From Synanceia verrucosa (lineage: Eukaryota > Chordata > Actinopteri > Perciformes > Synanceiidae), in the NCBI GenBank assembly GCA_029721515.1, contig CM056570.1:338501-402500 (forward strand): a stretch of DNA of 64,000 nucleotides. Reading direction: 5' to 3'. A program made the position numbers and the translations under genes. Positions 24,146 to 36,000 of this stretch are shown one piece after another. Below the pieces are notes generated by a model. That model was not told the origin of the DNA, ran no database searches, and worked only from the letters and a program-made list of their open reading frames with translations. Position 1 is the first letter of the stretch. Each line of letters begins with the position of its first letter.

Positions 24146-27064
24146 AAAAAATAAGATGTTAGATATATATAACACTGTACAAAATGAAGGTAAAGTGCTG
24201 TCGCTTAGTAGTTTAAATGAAATGTAAAACACGTGTTGCACATGTGATTAGGAGAGGTAGCGTTGGATTCTTTTACTTGAGTTCAGTAGTTTTGTTTTGC
24301 CATCAGTGTGACTGTGGCAGGAAAGAAGCTATTGAAAAAGCGATGCTGTCAGCTCTGCTGTGTCTCAGCTTCTGTGCAGTGTTTGTGTCGAAGCAGAGAG
24401 TGAGCTGGATGGAGGGAGTCTCTGATGATACCCTCTGCTCTTTTCCTACAGCGCTGCATGTACATACAGTCCATGGAAGGAAGTTTTGTCCCCATAATCC
24501 TCTCTGCAGTCTTTGTAACTCTTTGCAGAGACTGTGTGCTATTTCCATACCAGACAGTGATGCCAGCAGTGAGGATGCTCTCTATCAGGCCTCTGTAGGC
24601 CTGGCTGAGAAGGCCATGGTTCACACCAGCTTTCCTGAGCACCCTGAAGAAATAAAGCCTTTGCTGGGCTTTTTTTTCACTGTGGCCGTGGTGTTACTAG
24701 TCCAGCTCAATCTGTAGCTGTCTGCCCTCTCCACCTCTCTTCCTGAAGTCCAGGATTATTTCTTTGGTCTTGTCTGTGTTGAGGATGAGGTCATTCTCCT
24801 CTCCGTAGACAAGGATGTTGTTGACCAGGGCCATGTATCCTGACTCATCTCCCCCCTTAATGAGGCACAGGATGGTGGTGTCATCAGCGTATTTGATGAT
24901 GATGGTGTTGTCCTGGGCGGCACAGTGGTGTAGTGGTTAGCACTGTCGCCTCACAGCAAGAAGGTACTAACCCTAACCCTAACCGGGGCCTTTCTGTGTG
25001 GAGTTTGCATGTTCTCCTCATGTCTGTGTGGGTTCTCTCTGGTACTCCGGCTTCCTCCCACCATCCAAAAACATGCATGGGGATTAGGTTAACTGGTTCA
25101 TTTAAATTGACCGTAGGTGTGAATGTGAGTGTGAGTGGTTGTCTGTCTCTATGTGTCCTGTGATGAACTGGACACTTGTCCAGGGTGTACCCTGTCTTTC
25201 ACCCTAAGACAGCTGGGATAGACTCCAGCCCCCCTGACCCTATGAGAGGATAAGAGGGAGAAGATGGATGGATGGGTGTTGTCCTGGGTGGAGACACAGG
25301 GTGAAGAGTTTGGGGCAGCACAGGATCATCCCTGTGGTGATCCTGTGCTGACCATGAGCTCAGCAGACACCATCTTCCCATCTTCACCACCTGTGGTGTT
25401 TCGGTCAGGAAATCCAAAATCCAGTTGCAGATGGGAGTTGGAATGCCAAGGTCTGCCAGCTTCTCGATCAGTCTGCCCAGGCGGATGGTGTTAAATGCAA
25501 AGCTGTAGTCCACGAAGAGCATCCTGTCATACGTTGTGCTGGCCTCCAGGTGTTGCAGGATGTGGGCTAATGCTACCGTGTCGTCCACTGATCGGTTGGG
25601 GCAGTAAGCAAACTAGAGGGGGTCGACAATGTCCGGGACCGTGTTGTCGATGTGGGTGAGGACTAGTTTTTCCAGGCACTTCGTGTCGACTGGTGTGAGT
25701 GCCACTGGCCTGAAGTCGTTTAGGGTGGGTGTGTCTGGTCTCTTAGGGACTGGGATGATGGTGGAGGATTTGAAGATCCGGGGGACTACAGACTGGGATA
25801 GAGACATGTTGAAAATGTCGGCATACACACCAGCTAGTTGTTCTCCACAGGCCTTCAGTACTCTGGACATTCCTGTATAAAACAGATTTTATGAACTCAG
25901 ATCTTCTGTTTTCTTGCAGTTAGCCACCAGCTTCAAGGTGTTCCTCGACAACTGGAACATTCAGACTGCTCACTGGCTCAAAAGGTCCAAACACATTTAT
26001 TCTGTTTCTAATTTCTTATTTATTAATAATAAACAAAACACAACACAAAGCTGAACAACAATGGAGTGTTACTGTTGGCCATGTGCTACATGTCATGTTA
26101 CTGGAAGGGATGGAAAACTTGCTGAAATAAAGTGGTTGGTCATTATTCTGCTGACCTCTGACCTCTGGTCCACAGGGTGTGTTATGAGCGGTGCCCCTAC
26201 CAGCCAACAGCAGCCACCTTCATCCTGTCGGCCATGTGGCATGGAGCGTATCCAGGCTACTACCTCACCTTCCTCACCGGCATCGTCATCATGCTGGCAG
26301 CTAGAGCAGTGAGCTGCCCTGCTAGCTGTTAGCTCAAGATCATGCTAGCTTACTGTTAACTCATCATGCTAGCTTACTGTTAACTCATCATGCTAGCTTA
26401 CTGTTAACTCATCATCCAGCTAGCTAGCTGTTAGCTCACCATCTAGCTGGCTGTTAGTTCAAGATTGTGGTAGCTTACTATTAGATCATCATTCAGCTAG
26501 CTAACAGTTAGCTCATCATCCACCTAGCTAACTGTTGGCCTATGATGCTGTTGAAGTGTCAGCTAGCAGATGATGAGCTAACTAACAGTTTCTCTCTCTC
26601 AGGTCAGACACAACATTCGGCCTCACTTCCTGCAAACTCCTACCCACAAACTAGTGTATGATGTCATCACTTGGGCAGCCACCCAGATTGCCATCTGCTA
26701 CACAGTGGTGCCTTTTGTCCTGCTGTCCGTGGGTCCGTCCATCAAGTTCTACTGGTCAGTGGTCAGGTTTAACTTATGTTTGACTCTGAGTCGGTCAGGT
26801 TTAACTTATGTTTGACAGTCAGTCTTGTAGCTACGGACATCCTGACTCACCTGATCTCACCTGTCCCCTCCTCCCTGCAGGTCCTGGTACTTCAGCCTCC
26901 ATATTGGTTGCGTCCTGCTGGCCATGGCACTACCGGTCAAACCCAGACACCTCCACCTCAGAGAGCAGCAGAAGAGCCAGCCAGAACTGGTTCAGCACCA
27001 CCCAGGGGCCACAGACCGTTACTGCAGCCACAGGGAAAAAAAAACACATGAGACGCAGGACTAA
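16623..27064 (+). CDS. mboat2: Lysophospholipid acyltransferase MBOAT2 (LPCAT4/LPEAT-type), 13 exons
   Basis: ER multi-pass O-acyltransferase that re-acylates lysophosphatidylethanolamine and lysophosphatidylcholine in phospholipid remodelling. Exons: 16623-16712, 17011-17156, 17554-17631, 18119-18214, 22039-22094, 22188-22242, 22337-22520, 22959-23151, 23677-23780, 25920-25984, 26176-26308, 26603-26754, 26881-27064. All phases agree; the product is 511 residues (human about 520). Signatures: VNFVVCQLCALLSAFWFR, PMMVITQKITSLAFEIHDGM, NFMGILAGPTCSYNDYI, RPKYYFVWTLADAINNAAGF, the invariant MBOAT Asn region DNWNIQTA (about 344-351) and the catalytic His in SAMWHGAYPGYYLTF (His about 378). The C-terminal tail differs from human, as expected for this variable end. 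The exon 9 donor (GAG|gtctgg) is weak. Intron 4 is 3.8 kb of minisatellite; intron 9 holds a LINE. Which teleost paralogue (a or b) it is cannot be decided here. Confidence 0.95.
18216..22012. repeat. 3.8-kb CACCTAATCTACACCTTT minisatellite filling mboat2 intron 4
   Basis: Tandem mixture of three short modules (CACCTAATCTA, CACCTTTCA and CACCTCACCTA), starting directly after the exon 4 donor and stopping about 27 nt before the acceptor of exon 5. Units degrade toward the 3' end (variants TTTAACAC, CCCCACC, CACAGCTCACC). The plus strand is pyrimidine-rich and carries repeated CTAAT, a branch-site-like motif. Confidence 0.95.
24349..24905 (-). pseudogene. LINE reverse transcriptase, C-terminal fragment
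   Basis: Contains the catalytic YADD motif (about 24874-24885) and downstream connection and tail segments (NTDKTKEIILDFRK; ESILTAGITVWYGNS). It is separated from the N-terminal RT blocks by the SINE at 24918-25274. Non-functional: frames are broken and the RT is split. Confidence 0.8.
24918..25274 (+). mobile_element. SINE copy 3, nested in the LINE, with 14-bp target duplication
   Basis: Same family as copies 1 and 2. It is flanked by perfect direct repeats GGTGTTGTCCTGGG at 24904-24917 and 25275-25288, so the insertion boundaries are clear and it is younger than the LINE. Where copy 2 has its B box, this copy has three CTAACC units, telomere-like, at about 24968-24985. The tail is GATGGATGGATG. 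Confidence 0.92.
25289..25870 (-). pseudogene. LINE reverse transcriptase, N-terminal fragment
   Basis: Two open segments carry the RT fingers and palm: 25870-25613 with FRPVALTPVDTKCLEKLVLT, and 25588 downward with FVDYSFAFNTI (motif A Asp) and GIPTPICNWILDFL. A stop at about 25612-25614 and disruption after NWILDFL break the frame. Confidence 0.8.
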
Positions 27065-27350
27065 GAACACTTTTTTATTTTATTTCATGAACTTGTATAG
27101 AAAGACGAGGAGGTGAACTGTACGAAATGGACGTTCCTCCTGTTCAGAAACATGACAGTCATGACATCAAGTTAAAATACTGGATCTGGATTCACAAAAC
27201 AAAGCAAACGAGAGCAGGTCCTGAGCGTCTGAAGGTTGGGGATGGAACTAACCTGCTGCAGCAGCAGCATTTGGACATTTGGACTCCAACAGCCAGCAAG
27301 ATTGTTTTTGGGCCAGATGGCAGGTTCCAGTTAATCTACAAAGATGGAGA

Positions 27351-27404
<54 letters not shown>

Positions 27405-29989
27405 ATGAAGAAATTCATGTAGAAATGAATAAATGAAGGAAGAAATAAATGAAAGGATGAATAGGAAAATGACTGACAGAGTACAGTCAGCAGAGTACAT
27501 GAATAGAAAGAGCATGTGAATGAGTGAATGGATGAATGAGTGAGCAGGCCAGTGACTTAGTGCATTAAACCAGTGAACAAATGAACAGAAGAAGGCTAAA
27601 ATGATATTTTCTCCTCCACATTCAACCCAGACTGATCGACACCACAGTATTCATAGAAATCTACTTTGGAGAAAGTGCCAGTGATTGTTCCACTCAGTCG
27701 CCTTAGTGGGTTTTTTACCAGAAAGAGAAAAGTATTTGCTGTATGTTGATGTGTGAGTGGTGAGCAGGTCGTGGTCTTTACATTGTAAATGTCTTGTTTA
27801 TGTCATTTATTTTTATTTATGTAATTTATGAAATTCCAAACTTGTGTTTTGAGATGTATATATATATATATATATATATGAAAGATGTATGGAGACAGAC
27901 TGAAGGAGAAGAACACACTTCACTAAACTTTGCGAGGTTCCTCTTGAATAAAAGCGTCAAAAAGTGAAAGGGTTAGCTTGTTTTCTAAGCTAACATTTAA
28001 AAGTTTAGAGGCTTTGCTTCAGGTTAGCTACTTGCTTGCTTCGATATGGCTGCTAACTGGCTTAGAGTTAGCTCTGTAAGTTGAGCTAAGGGGTTAGCTC
28101 TGAAACTTGGTTTAGGTTAATAACTGTGGAGAAGCTAAAACTGTTACTTCAGCTTAGCTGATGCTTCAGTCAGGAAGTCTAACTGCTGAATGTAAAAACT
28201 AAAGGTGTTTGAAAAACATTTAACACAGACATAACAGTTTAGTTTATCAGGCTAGCTAACAGGTAAGTTAAGCAACTAAAACGGTTTGATACAGTTAATG
28301 GCTCAGAGGTTGAACCATGGATGGACAATAAGAACTGGATGGCACCTATTCAGTTCAATAAGAACTGTCCATCTGGTAAATGTCTGCCAGAAAAGCTGGC
28401 TTCACCACTGGGGTCTGTTGAATATTAGCGTTTTTCCCGCTATCCCTTTACATCTTGACTAAAGGAAAGGTTTATAAATGTAAAATGTTTGAAGGCATCC
28501 TGTCAACAGTTTTACAGTTTGGTTTAGTTTAGCTAACAGCTTCATGTTAAAACAGTCACACCAACAGTTTGACTTTGCCACTGGGCACTTAAATGGGAGT
28601 TTGCATCAGATTAGCTGACATCTCATTAAACAAGCTAACTGTTTGTGCTAGCAAAGAGCTTTTACAGTTGGGTTTAGATTAGCTAAAGATTCAGCTGAGC
28701 TAAAACTGTGTGTTTTGAGCTAGTTCAGTGTAAAAACTCGTTTGTTTGGGTTGGCTAACAGCTCAGACTCTGAACCAGTTAGTCGCAGTCAGCTGATGCA
28801 TTTTAGTTAACAGTGTAGAACCAGCGGTTTGGATCATTGTTCAGTTCCATACAGTCTGATTTAGCTTAATTTCCAGGCGAGCTGGAGGTTTTGGTTTCAT
28901 ACGTGAAAAATAAGTCCCATGCTTCATATTAGCACGATCCAACACTGCTATGTGCTATAAAAAGGACATCTGGATTCAGCGCTACGTTCCAACACTTTCT
29001 CATGAAATCTGTCTGTGTGCCACATTAATTCAGTTTATAACATTATGATACCTGGATGAGGACATGACATTGCTGATGCATATCAAGGTTAAGAATTAGT
29101 GAAGCCAATATTGATGTTTGTTTGTTTGTTTGTTTTGTAAATGATGTGATTAAACCTTGATTTTTGGACACAACCTGTGGTTGTTGATGTTTTAACAGCA
29201 GTAGGGACGGAGGTGAGTAACAGGAAGATAAGAGCTTCTGCATGTGTGCACTTTAAACCCTAATAAACCACACTGACTCTGCTAATGAGCCATAATATTC
29301 ATTCCTCAGGCAATAAACATTTCATTTCTTCTCTCTGCTGTGCCACCAGCTCGATGTTCAGGTACAATTTACATCCTCTCTTTCTCTTACTCAATAATAA
29401 ACTACATATGCAATAGTGGGAAGTTTATCACTTTAATATTTTCAATATTTAACACCAACACCTTCAAAATAAGTTATAGGAAAATCTACTTATTGGTGTA
29501 AAAAAACTAAATATGAGTAAGAATGAAGTGAAATACAGTCAAAATATTACAAACAAGAACAATATAATCCCACAAAGGCATGTAAAGTACAAAGTTGGCC
29601 AAATAAAAGAATATCTCAATCAATTAGTTAATTAGTGTGCCATTAAATTCACCAAACATGACATTATAATAGTTTCAGCTCTATTCTAACGTGTTAGATG
29701 TGAAAACCAAAGAAATAACACAAAATCAATACAAAATCAATAAATTAATAATGTTTAAATATACAAAAATTCAAGTATAAATTCTAAAATAAATAAATAA
29801 AAATAGAAAAAAAGAAGTTTGAATAGGAATATGAAGCGGATGAGATATCGTGTGATGTTTTCCATGTATGTTGTGTTAGTTTTGGTTCATTTTAAGGCCT
29901 TTTCATTTATTTATCAAGGCATTCATTTTTACCAGCTTCCGTCCTCCATAATAAAGGTGGTTGGATGGTTCAGCAGCTCAAACAAACTC
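27065..29989. other. mboat2 3' UTR and intergenic DNA
   Basis: Holds AT then AG microsatellites (about 27350-27401), a second AT tract (27858-27880), candidate polyadenylation hexamers AATAAA at about 27428-27433 and 27947-27952, then about 1 kb rich in AGCTAA/GCTAACAG words (27960-28880). No frame resembles a protein. Much of the first 900 bp is probably 3' UTR. Confidence 0.5.
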
Positions 29990-30243
29990 CCGAGTGGCCA
30001 TTACGTGAAATTTTATTTTGACAGCAGCGAACGGAAGTGCAGGTCTCATTTTGGCGCCTTGATGCAGCGGCGGGCTCGTTGTTGTTCAGATCAAGATGGC
30101 CGCTGCTGCTCGGGATGCAGACTGAGCTCCGACATCCAGACTTAGGCCGAGGAGACACACACTGACCCGCCCCGCGAGCAGCACCGAGACCCGGCTGGAC
30201 CCGAACCCGGACCCGCTGAACCGAACCTGATTCTCTTGGGAAG
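29990..30243 (+). promoter_or_regulatory. kidins220: Probable kidins220 promoter and first non-coding exon
   Basis: A locally GC- and CpG-rich stretch (GATGGCCGCTGCTGCTCGGG, then CCCGCCCCGCGAGCAGCACC) in otherwise AT-rich DNA. It ends at GGGAAG|gtgaacg (30243/30244), a good splice donor. The matching acceptor would be TTTCCTGTCAG at about 33000, or the CAG next to it at 33003, just ahead of the start codon at 33028. The structure is inferred: a CpG-rich first exon, then a 2.8-kb 5' UTR intron. Confidence 0.5.
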
Positions 30244-30489
30244 GTGAACGCGGTTATTTTCCTCTTATATTTACCGTCAGCATCCTCCCCTGTCATCGAT
30301 TAATATTTGATTGACACTCAGAAAAAATCAGAGCACCGTCAACGGTTAGTTATCAAATGATGTGACTCTGAATAAACAGATGGTTTGATTAATAGGCAGG
30401 TGTTGGTGTGTGAAAGTCTGCAGTCAGTGAAGGGTATTGGGGTTATTACAGTGTAATTACAGCACTATGACACTGGAGCTATGGGGCCT

Positions 30490-31837
30490 GACATCACACG
30501 GCGGCACATATTACTATTCCTTTTGGGGGGGAGGCCCCAAGTGTCTTAGCATTCATGGCAGGCTTCGCCTGCCATGAATGCTTGTGGTAGGTCCAAAACA
30601 CACATAAATGATGGAAAATGATAAAAAATATCAAAAACCACCAAAAAAATCCATCCAAACACCATAAAAAACACTGTGTTTTAAGCCAGCAACGCGCTTA
30701 TTAGTATTCAGGACGGGAGTTTATTTTTTTTATTATTATTATAGACACATTTTCGGCAATTAATGCGGGTCGTACCGTAAGGTGCACCCAGGCATGACAT
30801 ATATCAAATCGTGCGTCTCGATCGTGCCACGATGGCTATTACTTTTCTCCGTCAAAACTGTTACCATGGCGACGCTAGACCCCAAAAACCGACGAAAATT
30901 TCTCATTGAAATGAATGGGAGCGAGGTCAGACTTCAAACTTTGGGGCTTCACCGAACAAACAGTCACAGCTCCCTCATACTTTCACCTAGAAACTCCATT
31001 CAACTTGCAAAACGCAGCAAATTTACCTGACTACATTTTCATAATTCATCATCTTGTCATAAAATGTACCGTTTGTCCGTCAGATCGATTTATTCGAGAC
31101 CTGGAAAATGTCAAAATCAGAGCTTAACATGGGTGTCTATTGCGTGCACTAGAGTGACACAACTACACACCTAGAGTGGAGAGCAGTTTCAGAATCGTCT
31201 GAGTTTTTTTTTTTTAAATCGCGATTGCGAGGGCTACGTTCACTCCACCGACATAATTTTTACAGCAAAACGTTGGAAATTTCGTCCCGGTCGTAGCGAT
31301 GTGTCTCTTATGTCTCTGAGATTTATAGGTTTGGCTCCAGACCCTTAATTAGGGCAGCACCTCCAAAAATCTCTCCATTGGGCCCAATGTTAATTTTCAG
31401 AGGAAAAGGCGTGAGAAAGCAGGAAAACCTCTTGTGTTTAACTTGCCGCTGTCGGCCTTCTGAGTGGGCTAGAGACATAAAATTTACACCGCTGCGATCC
31501 TCGCGAGCTCCTGCCGCCTACGGTTCAAACCCCAAAGCTGTATGCCTTACGGTTGGGGAGTTATTTAGAGGAGTTCGGCAGGGTCTGACTCAGCTTGAAA
31601 TCAATGGCAGTCAGTGGGAGCCAGTGTGGGAGACAGACCAGGGGTGCGCCTAGACTTTTCCATAGGGGTGCCCCATGAGGTGTCTAAGCCACGCAGGGGT
31701 GGCCAGCAGAATTAGGTGATATGCATGAACCTCCATCACCATAGCATCATTCACATGCAAAAATCTAAGCTCTACTCCTTATAGTTTTTTTTATACGAGA
31801 GATGATTCGACAGGTCAGCTCATAATCAGTGGCATAG

Positions 31838-31870
<33 letters not shown>

Positions 31871-32310
31871 AGATGGGGGATCCACATAGACACATATATA
31901 GAGATTAAGTGATGATATGATACAGGCTTCTGATTGCCCATTACCAATGATACAGAGAGTGGATGACATCATTGATCACACACACAGACAGGAAGCTCAG
32001 GCTGTTTCCTTCAAAATAAAAGTCTGTTTTTTCAAAATAAAAGCCCCAAACTTCGGAGGGGTAACTTTTTTCCTCACAGGAAGCTGTGGAGATGACTATC
32101 CTTTCAAAGTAAAAGCCCCAAACTCTGATTTAAGCGTCACAGGAAACAAGGTGTGTTTGTTTGCAACATGAACCTGGGACAGGCACGCACGAAGTGCGTG
32201 CTTCGGTGCAGGAGAGGGTCAGCATGCATCAGGCTGGGCCTACATGGCCCGGCGTCATGTGTGCAGGCACATATTAAAATTTCTTCAGGAATTTTAGTCT
32301 AGTTATCATT
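30490..32310. mobile_element. Non-coding dispersed element, possibly Helitron-like (about 1.8 kb)
   Basis: Its 3' 300 bp recur at 1-275. Near its 5' side is a perfect hairpin: GCATTCATGGCAGGC at 30549-30563, loop TTC, and the exact complement at 30567-30581. Near its 3' side is a second perfect hairpin (GCACGCAC-GAA-GTGCGTGC, about 32181-32199) that copy 1 has partly lost. There is a (TG)n tract at about 31840-31869. No intact frame. The 3' end is an A/T hairpin followed by CTAG then T. Exact ends are uncertain; it lies in the inferred 5' UTR intron of kidins220. Confidence 0.5.
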
Positions 32311-33027
32311 ATTATGGTAAGTATTGTTAATAATAAACAGGGTGCTGCCTCTTTCTGCGTTTGTACAGATTAATGATAAGCTTATTAGATAAAGCTTATG
32401 TGTAAAATGATGCAAACATCTGGATATCAATCACTTCTATAGATAGACTAGATGAAGATAGATGGATGATGCATAGATAGATAGATAGATTCATTTGAAA
32501 TTAAAGCACATGAAATTTATCATTGTTCTCTATTTAAACTACTGAACACAATGCAACATGCTGCAGCACAACAGTAATCATTGGGGATCTAATTATGTGC
32601 ACATTGAAAGCATATATCAGCATATTCACATCATGATTTTGTGAACAATGTGGCTGTGCTGGAGACAGTTTCCATGGTTACAGTAAAATGTCAGCAGCTC
32701 CATCCTCTCTTGAAGTGATATCAGTGGAACAGCAGAGGCCTCCTGCTGATCTGAGGTCAGTTCAGGCAGAGCATCAACACTTTGATACGGCCACATTATG
32801 AGGACACAAAATGAACTAAAGCAGCCCTCATCATGCAGAATAATCTCTGTTATATTAGAGTGTTCTAATTATTGCTGCATTAATGTCTTCATCTCTTTAA
32901 AGGAGCACATTGAAATCACTTTTTGTCTTGCTGGTCTTCAACTTATATTTCTATGATATTTAAACTTCACTGGGTTACTGAAAGTGCTGTTTCCTGTCAG
33001 CAGGGGGCGCCGTGACAACCAGCAGAC

Positions 33028-36000
33028 ATGGACACCACCACCTCCATCAAGATGACCACTCTGGCCATCCAGAACCTGTTCAGCTATGTGGAGGAGGAGA
33101 ACCTGGCTGCTCTCAAAGCTCACCTGGACCGCTTCAAGGAGGTGGACGGACGCAGCGACGTACGTCCGTCCAGCATCTGATTATTCTGATTATTGGTAAC
33201 CCTGGTCACCATGGTTACAGAGGGTCTTCCACTAAAACGGCCCTGTCAATGATAAATATATATATATGAATGAATGAATGATGAATTCATCAACATGCCA
33301 TTAAACACAGCAAACATAATATTACAATAGTTTCAGCCCTAGGGAAAAAAAGAAAGAAAAAGAAATCTGTAAATAAATTTAAGAAATATAATTTGAAGTA
33401 ATTTTAAGTGTATTTATGTATTTCTTTTATTTATGAATATTTACTTAAATGTACACTTTAATTTTCAGAATTGCATTTACTATTTATTTAGTTTTTAAGA
33501 ATGTAAATTAATATGGAAATAAAGAGCAAATTATAACAGAAATGTACATTTATATCATGCCTGCAGTTATTAGTGATATTACTGAGAGTACCTTTTAGAT
33601 TTCTTCAGCTTTGTGGCTGATCGTTGTTTGTTTGTTTCTTTGTGTTGTTTACTTGTTGACAGAACGGTCAGACTCCTCTGATGCTGGCAGCAGAGCAGGG
33701 CAGCCTGGAGATCGTCCAGGAGCTGATCAGGAGAGGAGCCAACGTCAACCTGGACGACGTGGTGAGCGAATCCGTTGTCCCTCCTCCTGAAAACTATCTT
33801 TAATAATTATTCCAGGTTCCCTCAGAGGAATAACAAGCATGCCTCTCCATCCCCCCAGAAGCTGCCGTTGCTAGGAGACAGGCTCGTTTCCGTGGTAACG
33901 CCATCTCTCTGTGTGTTGTCAGGATTGCTGGTCGGCTCTGATCAGTGCAGCTAAAGAAGGTCATGTGGAGGTGGTCAAGGAGCTGCTGGAGAACAGCGCC
34001 TACATTGAGCACAGAGACATGGTGGGGCAACGGGCCGCTAAGACTCATGGGACATGTAGTCAGAGAAAGGATAGCTCATGATGGACCAGCCATTTAGCGC
34101 AGAGAGATAGTTCTGGTTGACTAAAATCACTGATGTGACTGATCCACAGGGGGGCTGGACGGCTCTGATGTGGGCGGCTTACAAAGGTCGTGTGGAGGTC
34201 ACCGAGCTGCTGCTGCAGAACGGAGCAAACCCCAACACTACAGGACAGGTAACACACACTCTGTGGACACTTTATTAGGTACACCTCTGTACAACTTTTA
34301 CCTAAACTGATGACCGTTGATTTGTGGAGCTGATAGCAGGTTGAAGGTCACAGACAAACCATTAAAACATGAGCTGAAGATTGGCCTTAGCTTAAAGTAC
34401 CAAACACACTTAAACTGCTAAATATGATCTTAAAGTTCTGAATAAAGTGAGTCATATTTATTTTCCATATTCTCGTCCCTGTCCTGCAGCAGTACAGTGT
34501 CTATCCCATCATCTGGGCTGCAGGTCGAGGACACGCCGACATCGTCAAAGTCCTCCTGAAGGAGGGAGCTAAAGTCAACTGCTCTGACAAGGTACAGACG
34601 CTCTGCAGCACAACAACAAGCAGCTGCTAAACAGTAAACAATAAACAATACACAAGTCCTCTGTGTGTGTGACAGTATGGGACCACTCCTCTGATCTGGG
34701 CAGCCAGGAAAGGACACTTTGACTGCGTGACGCACCTGCTGGAGAACGGAGCTGATGTGGACCAGGAGGGGGCGGTACTACTACTGATATTGTACCAGCA
34801 GTACTCCACAGCGCTGCAGTATCAGTACTGTGGAGCACTAGATATTCATACAACTCTCTGCTTATAAAACTGGTCCCTCAGATATGAATGAATAAATCTG
34901 TGATGTGATGCTGTTATTAATATTATTATCAGTATCATTATTGTTGTTGTCCTCTGCTCACTGATGCTCGTGGCATCCTCAGAACTCCATGACGGCGCTG
35001 ATCGTGGCGGTGAAGGGCGGCTACACTGATGTGGTGAAGGAGCTGCTGAAGAGGAACCCCAACGTCAACATGACGGACAAAGACGGCAACACGGCGCTGA
35101 TGATCGCCGCCAAGGAGGGCTACACCGAGATCGTCCAGGACCTGCTGGACGCCGGGACCTACGTCAACATCCCAGACCGGGTGAGACCACCTGAGACGTT
35201 TAAACACTGACCTTTATCTGCTGCTGGAGAAAAGTCTGGAAAATGCATTTCTGCATGTTTGTCAGTAAATATTTACGACATATATTTGTATTATAGTTTT
35301 TCTATTTACTTTGGAGGACAGAAGCTCAAAAAATCAAAAATATATAAATAAATGAATACTACATATGATATAAAAAAGACATGCAGGCATTAATTAATTG
35401 ATAAACAGCTTAACTAAAAGCTTAATTATAAAGTTAATTTATTAATATTAATGTTATTTATTATATTTTTCAGGTGTTTATTTTGTAGCTCTCAGAGTTG
35501 ATTATTTTTTCCTCTATTATCATTATTATTCTTATTAATAATGACTGTGTGTGTGGTCAGAGTGGGGACACGGTGCTGATAGGAGCAGTGAGAGGAGGAC
35601 ATGTGGAGATAGTCAGAGCGCTGCTGCATAAATATGCCGACATCGACATCAGAGGACAGGTGAGAACACATTATTATTATTATTATTATTAATGTTATTA
35701 AGAGTGCTTTTAGTCACACTGAAAGTACTGATGCCAGTAATGTAGTAGTAATATCGCAGTACTTGGTACTAGATGTAGTAGTAATAGTATAGTTGCTGAG
35801 GTCTCACTCTGACCTGTTTCCAGGAGAATAAAACTGCTCTGTACTGGGCTGTAGAGAAAGGCAACTCCACCATGGTGAGAGACATCCTGCAGTGTAACCC
35901 TGACACTGAGACCTGCACCAAGGTGAGACCTGAGCACACCTGAGCACACCTGAACACACCTGAAGTGGAGTGATCACATGACCCAGTGTTTCCTGTTTCC

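Larger units (their letters stand above)
23880..25876 (-). mobile_element. 5'-truncated non-LTR retrotransposon (LINE), split by a SINE
   Basis: On the minus strand, reading 25876 to 25289 and then, past the SINE, 24903 to 23880, reverse-transcriptase blocks appear in order: FRPVALTPVDTKCLEKLVL, then FVDYSFAFNTI (motif A) and NWILDFLT, then IIIKYADDTTIL (motif C, YADD), then a C-terminal part with ESILTAGITVWYGNS. Frames are broken and the 5' end is missing. The 3' end has short TTGAATCC-type repeats and, inside the tail, an AT microsatellite. The style is that of fish L2/CR1/Rex1-like elements; I cannot assign the clade. It lies antisense in mboat2 intron 9 and ends about 44 bp before exon 10. 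Confidence 0.85.

Noticed and set aside
24217..24717. 166-codon plus-strand frame
   Set aside because: Antisense shadow of the LINE reverse-transcriptase C-terminal part, which shows the YADD motif on the minus strand.
30782..31653. Open frames of 70-91 codons in the non-coding element
   Set aside because: Short, overlapping, without recognisable domains, and in a sequence that behaves as a dispersed repeat.
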